Part shown: in pieces, positions 1 through 7,929 of the stretch | How the letters are laid out: the number at the start of each line of letters is the position of its first letter | Numbering within the stretch: the stretch's first letter is position 1 | Assembly: GCF_003724155.1 (NCBI RefSeq) | Contig: NZ_RJJQ01000019.1 | Span: 42,251 to 106,250, forward strand | DNA length: 64,000 nucleotides | Direction: 5' to 3' | Source of the DNA: Flexivirga caeni | GTDB taxonomy: Bacteria > Actinomycetota > Actinomycetes > Actinomycetales > Dermatophilaceae | Notes under the pieces: model-generated | Seen by the model: the letters and a program-made list of their open reading frames with translations, nothing else | Database searches by the model: none | What the model was told of the DNA's origin: nothing | Translations under genes and position numbers: made by a program

Positions 1-1126
1 GTGGTCGCCGGTGCTGGCGAACATCTTCGCCATCGCCGGACTCATCTGGCTGCTGGTGCAGTATCCGAGCCACCCGATCACCGACCCGGGTGCCTGGACG
101 ACACCGATGGTTCTGGTGCTCGCCGGGTCCACGACCCTCGGCATCGCCGCACAAGCGATCGTGCTGGTCATCCCGTTGCGCCGCTCGGGCTACACCTGGC
201 ACCCGAACTTCTCGTTCCGTGGTGTCGGCCTGCGCAGCACCTCCACCGTCGCCGGCTGGGCGTTCGCTTCGGTGATCACCCAGCAGATCGGCCTCTATCT
301 GGTCACCAGCAACATCCTCAACGGCGTGCCGTCCGCCAATATCGCCCAGAGTGACGCGTTCCTCTTTTTCATGCTGCCGCACTCGCTGGTGACACTGAGT
401 CTGATCACCGTGCTGTTCACCCGGATGTCTCGCGCAGCGCACGAGGGCCGCACAAAGGCAGTCACCCAGGACTCCGAGCTGTCACTGCGACTGTCCTCAG
501 TTGCGACCATTCCGTCGACGGTGGGCATGCTGGTGCTCGCAGCACCACTGTGCGGCGTGTTCTACCTGCCCATCGCAAGTGCGGTCGAGCGTCAGAGCAT
601 CGCGCTGCTGATCGGACTGGTGCCGTTCACGGTCTGTGTCGTCGTCCAGCGGGCCTTCTTCGCTTACGAGGACGCCCGCACCCCCTTCTTCATGCAGGTG
701 TGGTGCACGGTCATCACGACCGTGCTCGCTCTGCCGTGCCTGTTGCTCCCCCAGTCCTGGATCGGCTTCGGAGTCAGCCTCGCTGGATCCATCGCGTACT
801 TCGTCGAGGCCACCATCGGCTACCGCGCGTTGAAGGCAAAGCGCTTGCCGCAGCTTCGCATGGTCGGCGTCGCCCACACGTGGGCCCGGCTCGCTGTCGC
901 CTCGGTCCTAGCCCTGATCGCTGCCTTCGTGGTGCGTTTCCTCCTCAGCGAGGCGGTCGGCACGTCTTCACGCTCCGCCAATCTGGTCATCCTGTTGCCG
1001 ACTGTGTTCGTCTTCGGTGCCGTCTATGTCGCGGTCGCCCGGCGCCTGCATGTCAAGGAGATCGAGGAACTCGTCGGCGCGGTGAGCAGCCGGCTCGGCG
1101 GTGTCCGGCGTCTCTTGGCCCGCTGA
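1..1126 (+). CDS. murJ: Lipid II flippase MurJ, C-terminal part (5' end outside window)
   Basis: The reading frame is already open at base 2, so the gene begins upstream of the window and only about 375 C-terminal residues are visible. The protein is almost entirely hydrophobic, with roughly ten membrane segments separated by short charged loops, as in the MviN/MurJ family of the MOP exporter superfamily. MurJ moves lipid II across the cytoplasmic membrane for peptidoglycan synthesis. The protein ends with a short basic tail and has no fused C-terminal kinase domain, unlike mycobacterial MviN. The pseudokinase is instead a separate gene 158 bases downstream. The next genes follow the conserved murJ-pseudokinase-sigM-trxB-trxA order, which supports the assignment. 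Family assignment is firm; the N-terminal half cannot be checked. Confidence 0.93.
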   Translation, partial: WSPVLANIFAIAGLIWLLVQYPSHPITDPGAWTTPMVLVLAGSTTLGIAAQAIVLVIPLRRSGYTWHPNFSFRGVGLRSTSTVAGWAFASVITQQIGLYLVTSNILNGVPSANIAQSDAFLFFMLPHSLVTLSLITVLFTRMSRAAHEGRTKAVTQDSELSLRLSSVATIPSTVGMLVLAAPLCGVFYLPIASAVERQSIALLIGLVPFTVCVVVQRAFFAYEDARTPFFMQVWCTVITTVLALPCLLLPQSWIGFGVSLAGSIAYFVEATIGYRALKAKRLPQLRMVGVAHTWARLAVASVLALIAAFVVRFLLSEAVGTSSRSANLVILLPTVFVFGAVYVAVARRLHVKEIEELVGAVSSRLGGVRRLLAR

Positions 1127-1284
1127 CCGACCAGGTTCCGCCGCGGCTCGATCGATGGTCTGCTGCGTGTCCGCGTCCGCCCTGCGGCGCGGAGCCTCCT
1201 AGTATGAGGCGGTGTGTCGGCGCCGCCCGGCACCATCGGGACGTGCACCACGACCCGTCACCGCGAACAGGGAGCCCGGAGTCA

Positions 1285-3033
1285 GTGCAAGCCATCGGCG
1301 AGAACACCGTGCTGGCACAGCGCTACGCGCTGACCCGCAAGCTCGCGAGCCGATCGGGCGACGAGACGGACGCCGAACCTGGCTCGTCACCTCGTGAAGT
1401 CTGGATCGCCACCGACTCGACCCTGGATCGCGAAGTCACCGCGACTGTCTTCCCCGCCGATTTCGAGTATGCCGAGGCCGCTCTCGATAGCGCCCGCCGT
1501 GCTGCCGGTGTCGAGGACCATCATCTGCCACGCGTGCTCGACGTCGGCACCGAGAATGGCACGGCATACGTCATCTCCGAGGCCTTGCACGGCTCGGAGT
1601 CCATCGCCGCGATGTTGCAGTTCGACTCGCTGCCGGCCGAGGAGGTGCGGCGGCTGATCGGGGAGTCCGCCAGTGGCCTCGGCTCCGCGGCCGTCCGCGG
1701 ACTGCACCACCTACAGCTCACGCCGCACGACATCGTCTGTTCGCCCACCGGCGCGGTCTCGGTGCTCGGGCTGCCGACCGATGCGGCGCTGGCCGGTGCC
1801 GACGACCTGCCCGCCGACGAGGCGTCCCGCATCGACACCCTCGATCTTGTCCGCACGCTCTATGCCGGCCTGACCGGCCTCTGGCCCGGGGACCGGCCGG
1901 TCCCCGGGCTGCGCGACGTGACCCGCCGCGCGGACGGCGAACTGCCCGCACCCAGCGAGCTGGTCCCGGGTGTGCCCGGTGACCTCGACGCGCTGTGCCG
2001 CACCACGCTGAATGCCGACGAAGGGCCACGGACCCCGAGCGAACTCGCCCGGCAGCTTGCGCCCTGGTCCTCCGAACGCGTCACCGCGTCCGGCCGCCGT
2101 CCGACCGGCGCCGATGAGCGTTCCGGTGCGGCATTGCAGTCTCTCCCTGGTGGCAACCGTCGCCCGGGTAAAGCTCCGCGCGATGACCGGCGGGTCGCGG
2201 ACAGCGCGCAGGATGCGACCGCGGAAGTGCCGGTCGGTGCGATCCGGGCCGCGGTGGCTGCCGACGGAGACGAAACCACTCAGTTGTCCGCGGTCGATCT
2301 GAAGAAGGCGCGGGAACGCACGGCGACTCCTCCCGTTGACCCGGTCGACGACTACGACCCGTCGTTCACCGAGCTCGAACCGCCCGTCCCGGGTCTCGGC
2401 GGCGACTTCGAGCCGGACCGCAAATCCAGCCGCCTGGCGCTGGTACTGATCGTGCTTCTCGTGCTGGTCGCGATGGTCTTCGCCGCCGTCGGGCTGCGCG
2501 GCATCGGCCGTTCCTCCGCCTCGTCGCACCCGAGCACGCACGCGCCGGCGCCGAGTTCGTCGGGCGCGCACGCTCGGAGTTCGTCGGCGAAGCCCGCGCC
2601 CGCCCCCAAGCTCATCCCGATCGCGGCGATCTCGGCATACGGCGTCGGCGGCGGGCAATACACCGGCTACGCCTCGCTGGCGACCGACTCCAGCCCCGAC
2701 ACCTACTGGCGCACCTTCATCTACCGCACCGCCAACTTCGGCGGCCTGACCAACGGCACCGGGCTGCTGCTCAACCTCGGGAGCACGCAGGCGGTCAAGA
2801 GCCTGAAGATCACCACGACCGGCGGTGACTCGACCATCAAGTTCTTCCTCAGCGACCAGATCGAGGCGGTCAGCACGCGCACCCCGGCGGCGACTGCCAC
2901 CGGGTCGGGAACCCAGACGGTCGATCTGGGTGGAGCCAAGGGTAAGTACCTCACCATCTGGGTCACCTCGCTGAGCAAGCAAGCGGACGGGTCGTTCCAG
3001 GAGCGGATCAACGACGTCAAGGTCTACTCGTGA
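1285..3033 (+). CDS. Membrane-anchored pseudokinase of the MurJ-associated type
   Basis: The 582-residue protein has three parts. Residues about 10-270 resemble a Ser/Thr kinase but lack key residues: the VAIK lysine position reads VTATVF, the HRD loop reads HLQLTP and no DFG is present. A linker leads to one membrane segment at about 384-404. A C-terminal extracytoplasmic domain at about 440-582 resembles the discoidin-like domain at the end of mycobacterial MviN (Rv3910). In mycobacteria this module is fused to MurJ and, when phosphorylated, binds FhaA to restrain peptidoglycan synthesis; the same role is inferred here because fhaA is present at 56 kb. The GTG at 1285 with GGGAG ten bases upstream is preferred over the low-complexity in-frame extension, which also has an ATG at 1204. 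The gene overlaps sigM by four bases. Confidence 0.8.
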   Translation: MQAIGENTVLAQRYALTRKLASRSGDETDAEPGSSPREVWIATDSTLDREVTATVFPADFEYAEAALDSARRAAGVEDHHLPRVLDVGTENGTAYVISEALHGSESIAAMLQFDSLPAEEVRRLIGESASGLGSAAVRGLHHLQLTPHDIVCSPTGAVSVLGLPTDAALAGADDLPADEASRIDTLDLVRTLYAGLTGLWPGDRPVPGLRDVTRRADGELPAPSELVPGVPGDLDALCRTTLNADEGPRTPSELARQLAPWSSERVTASGRRPTGADERSGAALQSLPGGNRRPGKAPRDDRRVADSAQDATAEVPVGAIRAAVAADGDETTQLSAVDLKKARERTATPPVDPVDDYDPSFTELEPPVPGLGGDFEPDRKSSRLALVLIVLLVLVAMVFAAVGLRGIGRSSASSHPSTHAPAPSSSGAHARSSSAKPAPAPKLIPIAAISAYGVGGGQYTGYASLATDSSPDTYWRTFIYRTANFGGLTNGTGLLLNLGSTQAVKSLKITTTGGDSTIKFFLSDQIEAVSTRTPAATATGSGTQTVDLGGAKGKYLTIWVTSLSKQADGSFQERINDVKVYS

Positions 3034-3596
3034 CCGAGCGACCACCGAGCGAACTCGACGACCGCGAACTCCTGGCCGCGCACTGTGCCGGCGACCCGGA
3101 CGCGTTCGGTGAGTTGTTCCGCCGCCACAGGGACCGCATGTGGGCTGTGGCCCTACGCACCACCCGCGACCCCGAACTCGCCGCCGACGCGGTGCAGGAC
3201 GGTTTCATCTCGGCGTTCCGGCGGGCCGACTCATTCCGTGGCGACGCGCAGGTCACCACCTGGCTGCACCGCATCATCGTCAATGCGTGCCTCGATCGGC
3301 TGCGCCGGATCAAGCCGACCAGCGAACTGCCCGAATACGACCTCGCCGACCGGCACGACGCCCACTCCAGCACCGTCATCAGGCTGGACGTGCAGGAGGC
3401 GCTGGCGAAGATTCCCGAGGGGCAGCGCCTCGCGCTCACCCTGGTGGACATGCAGGGTCTGCCCGTCGTCGAGGCCGCCGCGGTGCTCGGCGTCGCCGAA
3501 GGCACGATCAAATCCCGGTGCGCTCGCGGCCGCACCGCACTGGCCGAATTGCTCCGTGACAAACACGGCGACGGGTATGTCGGTGGCACTTCGTGA
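3030..3596 (+). CDS. sigM: ECF RNA polymerase sigma factor, SigM-like
   Basis: The 188-residue protein has the two domains of a group 4 sigma factor. Region 2 lies at about residues 18-90 and includes the conserved stretch DAVQDGFISAFRRADSFRG. Region 4 lies at about 125-180 with the helix-turn-helix VVEAAAVLGVAEGTIKSR. It directs RNA polymerase to stress promoters and is probably held inactive by the membrane protein encoded at 3736. The start overlaps the upstream stop (GTGA), implying translational coupling to the pseudokinase. Position between the pseudokinase and the trxB/trxA genes is identical to mycobacterial sigM. Two well-spaced ECF-type promoter candidates follow the gene. The name rests on synteny; the exact regulon is unknown. 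Confidence 0.88.
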   Translation: MTERPPSELDDRELLAAHCAGDPDAFGELFRRHRDRMWAVALRTTRDPELAADAVQDGFISAFRRADSFRGDAQVTTWLHRIIVNACLDRLRRIKPTSELPEYDLADRHDAHSSTVIRLDVQEALAKIPEGQRLALTLVDMQGLPVVEAAAVLGVAEGTIKSRCARGRTALAELLRDKHGDGYVGGTS

Positions 3597-3601
3597 CCGA
3601 T

Positions 3602-3627
3602 GGAACCTGCACCCCCTCCCACGCGTC
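3602..3627 (+). promoter_or_regulatory. Candidate ECF-type promoter 1 (GGAACC-N16-CGTC)
   Basis: GGAACC at 3602-3607 and CGTC at 3624-3627 are separated by exactly 16 bases. This matches the general ECF class recognised by SigM- and SigW-type factors (GGAAC, 16-17 bases, CGTC). It starts six bases after the sigM stop codon and points toward the anti-sigma gene. Prediction only. Confidence 0.5.
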
Positions 3628-3680
3628 CGACCCGCGACTGATGTTGGTGTCCCCCAACCGTGCGGTCCTCGCGACCGGAC

Positions 3681-3706
3681 GGAACCCCAACCGTGCATTT
3701 GTCGTC
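3681..3706 (+). promoter_or_regulatory. Candidate ECF-type promoter 2 (GGAACC-N16-CGTC)
   Basis: GGAACC at 3681-3686 and CGTC at 3703-3706 again have a 16-base spacer, the same geometry as the site 79 bases upstream. Transcription would start at about 3712 and give a short leader to the GTG at 3736. An autoregulated promoter for the anti-sigma factor is the natural reading. Prediction only. Confidence 0.55.
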
Positions 3707-3735
3707 TCAGCTGCTGAACCGATTGGAGGAAGGCC

Positions 3736-4440
3736 GTGACGACACCTCCCGAAGACTTCGAGAACGACCCGACAGGCATGCGCGATCTGCTGCGTTCGCT
3801 GCCGGACCCGGGTCCGATGCCACCCGAGGTGGCGGACCGCATCACTGCTGCCCTCGTCCTGGAACAGCAACAACGCGCGAGTTCCGATCACAGCAACGTG
3901 ACTCCGCTGACCCGCCCCGACCGACCGGCCGGCACGGCACGGCCGGCGTCGCGCAAGTGGCTGCAAGTCGTCGGCGGACTCGTGGCCGCAGCCGCGGTGG
4001 CGGCGGTCGCCGTCGTGGGCGTGAACTCGCTGCACCACGACAACGCGCCGACGTCGGCCGTTCCGTCGCCGACCTCGGTGAGCGGCGACCAACTGGCCGA
4101 GCGGGTGCACGTCCAGAGCAGCGGCACCAACTACACGCCGGCGAACTTCAACGCGCAGGCCGCCAGTATGGCGACCGACACCTCCGCGACGAAGCCGGAT
4201 CCGTCGCTGATCACCGACTTCGGGTCGATCACCAAGCGTGCCGCGCTGCTCGGATGTGCGCGATCCATCGCCGGCGCGCTGCTGGACGACCCGTCCAGCA
4301 TCAAGGTCGACCTGGCCACGTTCGAGGGCAAGCCCGCGGTCGTGATCGTGGTCACCAATGCCGGCAAGCGCACTGCATTCGCCGTGTCGAGGACCTGCAG
4401 CCGCAACGAGCAGCCCTACGCAGCCCCGCGCGTCGTATGA
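3736..4440 (+). CDS. Putative anti-sigma factor with one membrane segment
   Basis: The 234-residue protein has a cytoplasmic N-terminal region of about 74 residues, a single Ala/Val-rich membrane segment at about 75-97 and an extracytoplasmic C-terminal domain of about 135 residues containing two cysteines. Its place directly after an ECF sigma gene and this topology fit an anti-sigma factor that sequesters SigM at the membrane; mycobacteria have Rv3912 in the same position. The GTG at 3736 is preceded by a strong ribosome site, GGAGGAAG at 3725-3732. No HxxxCxxC zinc motif is visible, so it is not a ZAS-type anti-sigma factor. The function is inferred from context and topology rather than from a recognisable catalytic or binding motif. 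Confidence 0.72.
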   Translation: MTTPPEDFENDPTGMRDLLRSLPDPGPMPPEVADRITAALVLEQQQRASSDHSNVTPLTRPDRPAGTARPASRKWLQVVGGLVAAAAVAAVAVVGVNSLHHDNAPTSAVPSPTSVSGDQLAERVHVQSSGTNYTPANFNAQAASMATDTSATKPDPSLITDFGSITKRAALLGCARSIAGALLDDPSSIKVDLATFEGKPAVVIVVTNAGKRTAFAVSRTCSRNEQPYAAPRVV

Positions 4441-4463
4441 ACGAGACTCCGCGCAGACGGCAC

Positions 4464-4490
4464 GGAACAATCGCCACCTAGGATCTGTTG
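4464..4490 (+). promoter_or_regulatory. SigR/SigH-type promoter of trxB (GGAAC-N18-GTTG)
   Basis: GGAAC at 4464-4468 and GTTG at 4487-4490 are separated by exactly 18 bases. This is the consensus of thiol-oxidative-stress sigma factors (SigR of Streptomyces, SigH of mycobacteria), whose best-known targets include trxBA. It lies 75 bases upstream of the trxB GTG. Prediction from motif, spacing and target gene. Confidence 0.7.
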
Positions 4491-4565
4491 TGCAAGCAGG
4501 CAGATTCTGCGGTGGCCTGGCGCACTCTCGTGGCGGGCCCCGCCATACGACCCGAAGGAACCTCC

Positions 4566-5537
4566 GTGAGCGAGCCTCGCAACCTCATCATCATCGGCTC
4601 CGGCCCGGCCGGTTACACGGCCGCTGTGTATGCCGCGCGCGCCAACCTGCACCCGCTGGTCTTCGAGGGCTCGGTGACCGCGGGCGGTGCGTTGATGAAC
4701 ACCACCGAGGTCGAGAACTACCCGGGTTTCGCGGACGGCATCACGGGTCCGGAACTCATGATGCAGATGCGTGAGCAGGCCGAGCGATTCGGCGCCGACC
4801 TGGTCCGCGACGACGCCACTGCGGTCGACCTGACCGGCCCGGTGAAGCGCGTCACCGACGGCGAGGGCAACGTCCACGAAGCCAGTGCGGTCATCCTCGC
4901 GATGGGATCGGCATACCGGGAGCTGGGTCTGACCGACGAGAAGCGCCTGTCCGGTCACGGCGTCTCCTGGTGCGCGACATGCGACGGAGCGTTCTTCCGC
5001 GATCAGGACATCATGGTCGTGGGCGGCGGCGACTCGGCGATCGAGGAAGCCACCTTCCTCACCCGCTTCGCCAGGAAGGTGACCTTGGTGCACCGTCGGG
5101 ACGAGCTGCGTGCTTCCAAGATCATGGCTGACCGGGCCGTCGCCAACGACAAGATCGAGTTCGCCTGGAACAGCGCGATCGTCGGCATCCACGGGGACCC
5201 GAAGGTCAGCTCGGTCACGCTGCAGGACACCGTCACCGGCGCAACCCGCGACGTCGACACGTCCGCGGTCTTCGTGGCCATCGGTCACCTGCCGCGCAAC
5301 GAGCTCATCCTCGGCCAGGTCGACACCGACGCCGAGGGCTACGTGCTCGTCGGCGCGAGCACGACCGCCACCAACCTGCCGGGAGTCTTCGCCTGCGGCG
5401 ACCTGGTCGACCACACCTACCGGCAGGCCATCACCGCAGCCGGCTCTGGCTGCGCCGCCGCCCTCGACGCGGAGCGCTTCCTTGCCGACGCCGAGTCGGT
5501 CGCGCCGTCACTGGCCGACGCAACCGTTGACGCCTGA
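4566..5537 (+). CDS. trxB: Thioredoxin reductase
   Basis: The 323-residue flavoprotein transfers electrons from NADPH through FAD to thioredoxin in the cytoplasm. The N-terminal FAD fold begins with [19 protein letters not shown]. The redox-active pair is C136-A-T-C139. The NADP-binding [10 protein letters not shown] motif follows, and the FAD-binding [10 protein letters not shown] lies near the C-terminus. Length is typical of low-molecular-weight TrxB. The GTG at 4566 has GAAGGAA five bases upstream and starts the protein right at the FAD fold; the upstream in-frame extension has no such site. Thioredoxin is encoded 66 bases downstream, making a trxBA operon under a SigR/SigH-type promoter. 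Confidence 0.96.
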   Translation: MSEPRNLIIIGSGPAGYTAAVYAARANLHPLVFEGSVTAGGALMNTTEVENYPGFADGITGPELMMQMREQAERFGADLVRDDATAVDLTGPVKRVTDGEGNVHEASAVILAMGSAYRELGLTDEKRLSGHGVSWCATCDGAFFRDQDIMVVGGGDSAIEEATFLTRFARKVTLVHRRDELRASKIMADRAVANDKIEFAWNSAIVGIHGDPKVSSVTLQDTVTGATRDVDTSAVFVAIGHLPRNELILGQVDTDAEGYVLVGASTTATNLPGVFACGDLVDHTYRQAITAAGSGCAAALDAERFLADAESVAPSLADATVDA

Positions 5538-5603
5538 CCGTCGATCCTGTTCATTTCCAGCGAAATTCAGCCACACCAGATAGGGAAAGGACCCACACAC
5601 ACC

Positions 5604-5933
5604 ATGGGTGCACACACCAAGGACACGTCCGACGCGACCTTCGAGGCCGACGTCCTCAAGAGCGACAAGCCGGTGCTCGTCGACTTCTGGGCGCCCTGGT
5701 GCGGTCCGTGCAAGATGATCGCCCCGATCATCGACGAGATCGCCGAGGCCAACGCCGACAAGCTCACCGTCGTCAAGCTGAACACCGACGACAACCCGGC
5801 CACCTCCGCGAAGTACGGCATCACCGGCATCCCGACCCTGAACGTTTACCAGAACGGCGAGGTCGTCAAGAGCATCGTCGGCGTCATGCCGAAGCCGAAG
5901 CTGGTCAAGGAACTCGAGCCCTTCATCGGCTGA
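5604..5933 (+). CDS. trxA: Thioredoxin
   Basis: The 109-residue single-domain thioredoxin carries the active site W32-C-G-P-C36 and the cis-proline loop TGIPTLNVYQNGE. It is reduced by the TrxB encoded just upstream and in turn reduces protein disulfides such as ribonucleotide reductase. The start ATG follows an AGGGAAAGG purine run at 5582-5590, a rather long spacer of about 13 bases. A stem-loop begins 22 bases after the stop, so the operon probably ends here. In mycobacteria cwlM follows at this position; in this genome a repeat-framed DinB/GNAT pair is found instead. Confidence 0.96.
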   Translation: MGAHTKDTSDATFEADVLKSDKPVLVDFWAPWCGPCKMIAPIIDEIAEANADKLTVVKLNTDDNPATSAKYGITGIPTLNVYQNGEVVKSIVGVMPKPKLVKELEPFIG

Positions 5934-5954
5934 GTTCTTTCAGCAACTCCGCAG

Positions 5955-5982
5955 AGCGGCGTCCCGGGTTCGGGGCGCCGCT
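5955..5982 (+). terminator. Stem-loop terminator after trxA
   Basis: AGCGGCGTCCCG at 5955-5966 pairs with CGGGGCGCCGCT at 5971-5982 over 12 base pairs with one G-U pair and a four-base loop. A weak pyrimidine stretch follows. It ends the trxBA operon. Confidence 0.7.
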
Positions 5983-6024
5983 CTTCGCGTGTGGGCTCCA
6001 CATCAGCGCGTGGCTGGGTCTGGG

Positions 6025-6119
6025 GTGGTGGCTACGCCGCGTGACCGGGCTCACTCCGCTCGCTCCGCTAGCGCTCCGCTTCGCTGCATAGGCCCGGCCC
6101 CACGACGCACCCACCACCC
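6025..6119 (+). repeat. Dispersed repeat family 1, copy A
   Basis: About 95 bases, including CACTCCGCTCGCTCCGCTAG and TGCATAGGC, match the reverse complement of 7762-7859 over nearly their full length with scattered substitutions. The two copies are inverted around the DinB/GNAT gene pair. With repeat 2 it fills the gap between trxA and the DinB-like gene (5934-6245), in which no coding sequence is seen. It is non-coding and REP-like; origin unknown. Confidence 0.75.
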
Positions 6120-6131
6120 TTGGTTGTGACC

Positions 6132-6161
6132 CTGATCGTGTTGGCCACCAACAGTTTTCGT
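6132..6161 (+). repeat. 30-bp direct repeat, copy A
   Basis: This block, ending CCAACAGTTTTCGT, matches 7589-7618 at 27 of 30 positions in the same orientation. The pair brackets the DinB-like and GNAT genes. The core TTGG..CCAA is itself a small inverted repeat followed by TTTT. Confidence 0.8.
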
Positions 6162-6245
6162 GCCACTCCTGTCCAACGACGTGATGGGCTTGGCGGATGT
6201 TGGCCGTGCCGACAATCTGCTGCGCAGACAACCCGCGCCTGACGA

Positions 6246-6821
6246 TCAGTTCGTCGGGTGAGCCGGGGTGGAGGCAGTCACAAACTGTCGAATCTGCGTG
6301 GCGTGAGCGGTGGTGTGCCCCACCAGGCTCGTCACGATCGATGCGTAGGGTCTGCCGCCATAGCGGTGGCCCGGAGGAAGTGGGGCTGCTGCCTGCTCCT
6401 CGGTGAGGTCGGCCAGAGTGTCCTGGACCCGCCGACGGCAGTACTCGGCATACTGGCCAATCTCGATCTTCGACCAGGGCTCGCGCAGCCCGGCAAATGT
6501 CCGCCAGTGCGGGCTGCCGGTGAAAGGGGCCGGCGGAGCCCACGCCTCCAACTCGCCCGCGAGGTCGTAGTCGAGGACCTCAAGCGTGTGCCATGCCACG
6601 CTCCACGGCGTCGACCACTTCTGCACCAGCGCTTCGCGTTCTGCCGGCTCGGAGACCAGCCTGCCCTCCACGTCGCGGGTCTCCCCGATGATCTCGGCCG
6701 GATCGACCCACCACATCGGGACCCGCCACAGCTCCTCCGGACAGTCCCGCACCACACGTGCCAGCAACTCGACTACCTCGTCGAGGCCCTGCCGGACACT
6801 CGCGCACCAGATCGAGGACAT
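6246..6821 (-). CDS. DinB-like four-helix-bundle protein
   Basis: The 191-residue soluble protein resembles the DinB/YfiT superfamily of metal-binding four-helix bundles. Likely metal ligands are the histidine in WSVAWHTLEVLDYDL and the pair in GHTTAHATQIRQ, the usual H plus HxxxH pattern. Many actinobacterial members are thiol (mycothiol)-dependent transferases or detoxification enzymes, but no substrate can be read from the sequence. It is unrelated to DNA polymerase IV despite the family name. The gene is transcribed leftward toward trxA and, with the GNAT gene, lies between the 30-bp direct repeats at 6132 and 7589. The 172-base gap to the GNAT gene argues against tight translational coupling. 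Confidence 0.75.
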   Translation of the reverse strand: MSSIWCASVRQGLDEVVELLARVVRDCPEELWRVPMWWVDPAEIIGETRDVEGRLVSEPAEREALVQKWSTPWSVAWHTLEVLDYDLAGELEAWAPPAPFTGSPHWRTFAGLREPWSKIEIGQYAEYCRRRVQDTLADLTEEQAAAPLPPGHRYGGRPYASIVTSLVGHTTAHATQIRQFVTASTPAHPTN

Positions 6822-6993
6822 ATGGTCAGCCTATTGCGACTCTCGTCCACAAGCTGTTGGTCCTGCGGGAACAGCGCGCCCGAGTGGGTAGTTACTGCCG
6901 AGTATGAGAGAGATACTCGCCGGTAAGTGACCACTCGGGACAGGCGTCGCGGTTCACGCTCCGCAGCAGTTCTGCCGACGACGGCAGTTTCGA

Positions 6994-7530
6994 TCAGTCG
7001 GCGGTCGCCACGAACAGTTCAAGCTGCTGGTCGTAATACCTGTGGGTAGACCCGAGATGCGTCATCCCGAGGCGTTGGCACACTCGTTGGGAGCGGACGT
7101 TCTCCGGGTCGGTCACGGCGACGACGCGGGTGAGGCCCGATCCGAACGCCTCGGTGAGGATGGCCGCAGCGGCCTCGGTGATGTATCCGTGGCCTGTGAA
7201 TGAAGGATGCTGTCGCCATCCGATTTCAATGTCCTGCTGGTCGTGGCCAGCTGACGGTGGGATCGGCTTGAGGACGACGGCGCCGATGGGGACCCCATCG
7301 GCCGTGACAACGCACCACCAGCCGCGTCCGGGGGTTTGCGTCTCGATGACGCTGGCGATCCACTCCTGCGCCTCCCCGAGAGTCCGTTGTGCGCACGAGG
7401 GGACGAATCTGACGAGGTCGGGATGCTGATGTACGGCCAGCACAAACGGTGCGTCGTCCGCGGTGAATCGCCGGAGGAGGAGTCGCTCCGTGGTGTATTC
7501 ACTCAGCGACGTCGCTCTGCCGGAATCCAT
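6994..7530 (-). CDS. GNAT family N-acetyltransferase (RimJ/RimL-like)
   Basis: The 178-residue protein has the GNAT fold order: ERLLLRRFTADDAPFVLAV at the N-terminus, a central strand with IEIGWRQHPSFTGHGYITEA corresponding to the acetyl-CoA pyrophosphate loop, and the C-terminal VCQRLGMTHLG. Proteins of this type acetylate an amino group of a ribosomal protein, amino acid or small molecule; the acceptor is unknown. The ATG at 7530 is preferred over an upstream in-frame start because the longer version adds a basic, unconserved leader. Together with the DinB-like gene it forms a small island between trxA and parB bracketed by repeats. Confidence 0.85.
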   Translation of the reverse strand: MDSGRATSLSEYTTERLLLRRFTADDAPFVLAVHQHPDLVRFVPSCAQRTLGEAQEWIASVIETQTPGRGWWCVVTADGVPIGAVVLKPIPPSAGHDQQDIEIGWRQHPSFTGHGYITEAAAAILTEAFGSGLTRVVAVTDPENVRSQRVCQRLGMTHLGSTHRYYDQQLELFVATAD

Positions 7531-7588
7531 CGCCGCAGTGTGGCACAGCAAGGTCTTCCTGCCGCGGCAAGCTGCTACTTGTGGGTGT

Positions 7589-7618
7589 CTGATCGTTTTG
7601 GCTGCCAACAGTTTTCGT
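7589..7618 (+). repeat. 30-bp direct repeat, copy B
   Basis: Same orientation as 6132-6161, with three mismatches in 30 bases. It lies upstream of the leftward GNAT gene. With repeat 1 copy B it occupies the 399-base gap 7531-7929 between GNAT and parB, which otherwise shows no gene I can support. Confidence 0.8.
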
Positions 7619-7761
7619 CTCAGCACACGGTGGATCGACGACAAGTTTCGAGAGCGATTGGGTCAGGCGCAGCACCAGGCGGCCATGCCAACAGATCAAC
7701 CCGAGCAGCGAGATCAATGCTGCCCCAAGGGATTCCAGTCAACCAGACGCTCAGGTGAGCT

Positions 7762-7859
7762 AGGGCAGCGGCGGGTGCGTCGTCGGGTCCGGCCTATGGA
7801 GTGGAACGGAGCGCTAGCGGAGTGCAACGGAGTGAGCCGGGCACGGCGGCGTAGCCGCC
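7762..7859 (-). repeat. Dispersed repeat family 1, copy B (inverted)
   Basis: The reverse complement aligns with 6025-6119, sharing the stretches GGCTACGCCGC, CTCCGCTAGCGCTCCG and ACGACGCACCC. It lies downstream of the leftward parB stop. Confidence 0.75.
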
Positions 7860-7929
7860 GCACACCAACGTAGCCGCCGCCGATCAACCCAGCCACCGAG
7901 TCGCCAATCCCGCGACGCCGCAATGGAAT

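Noticed and set aside
1711..3045. 444-codon minus-strand frame opposite the pseudokinase
   Set aside because: Shadow of the plus-strand gene: Arg/Gly-rich, no recognisable motif, no ribosome site.
7714..7923. 69-codon minus-strand frame between GNAT and parB
   Set aside because: It lies inside the dispersed repeat and is Arg-rich; no ribosome site or similarity.
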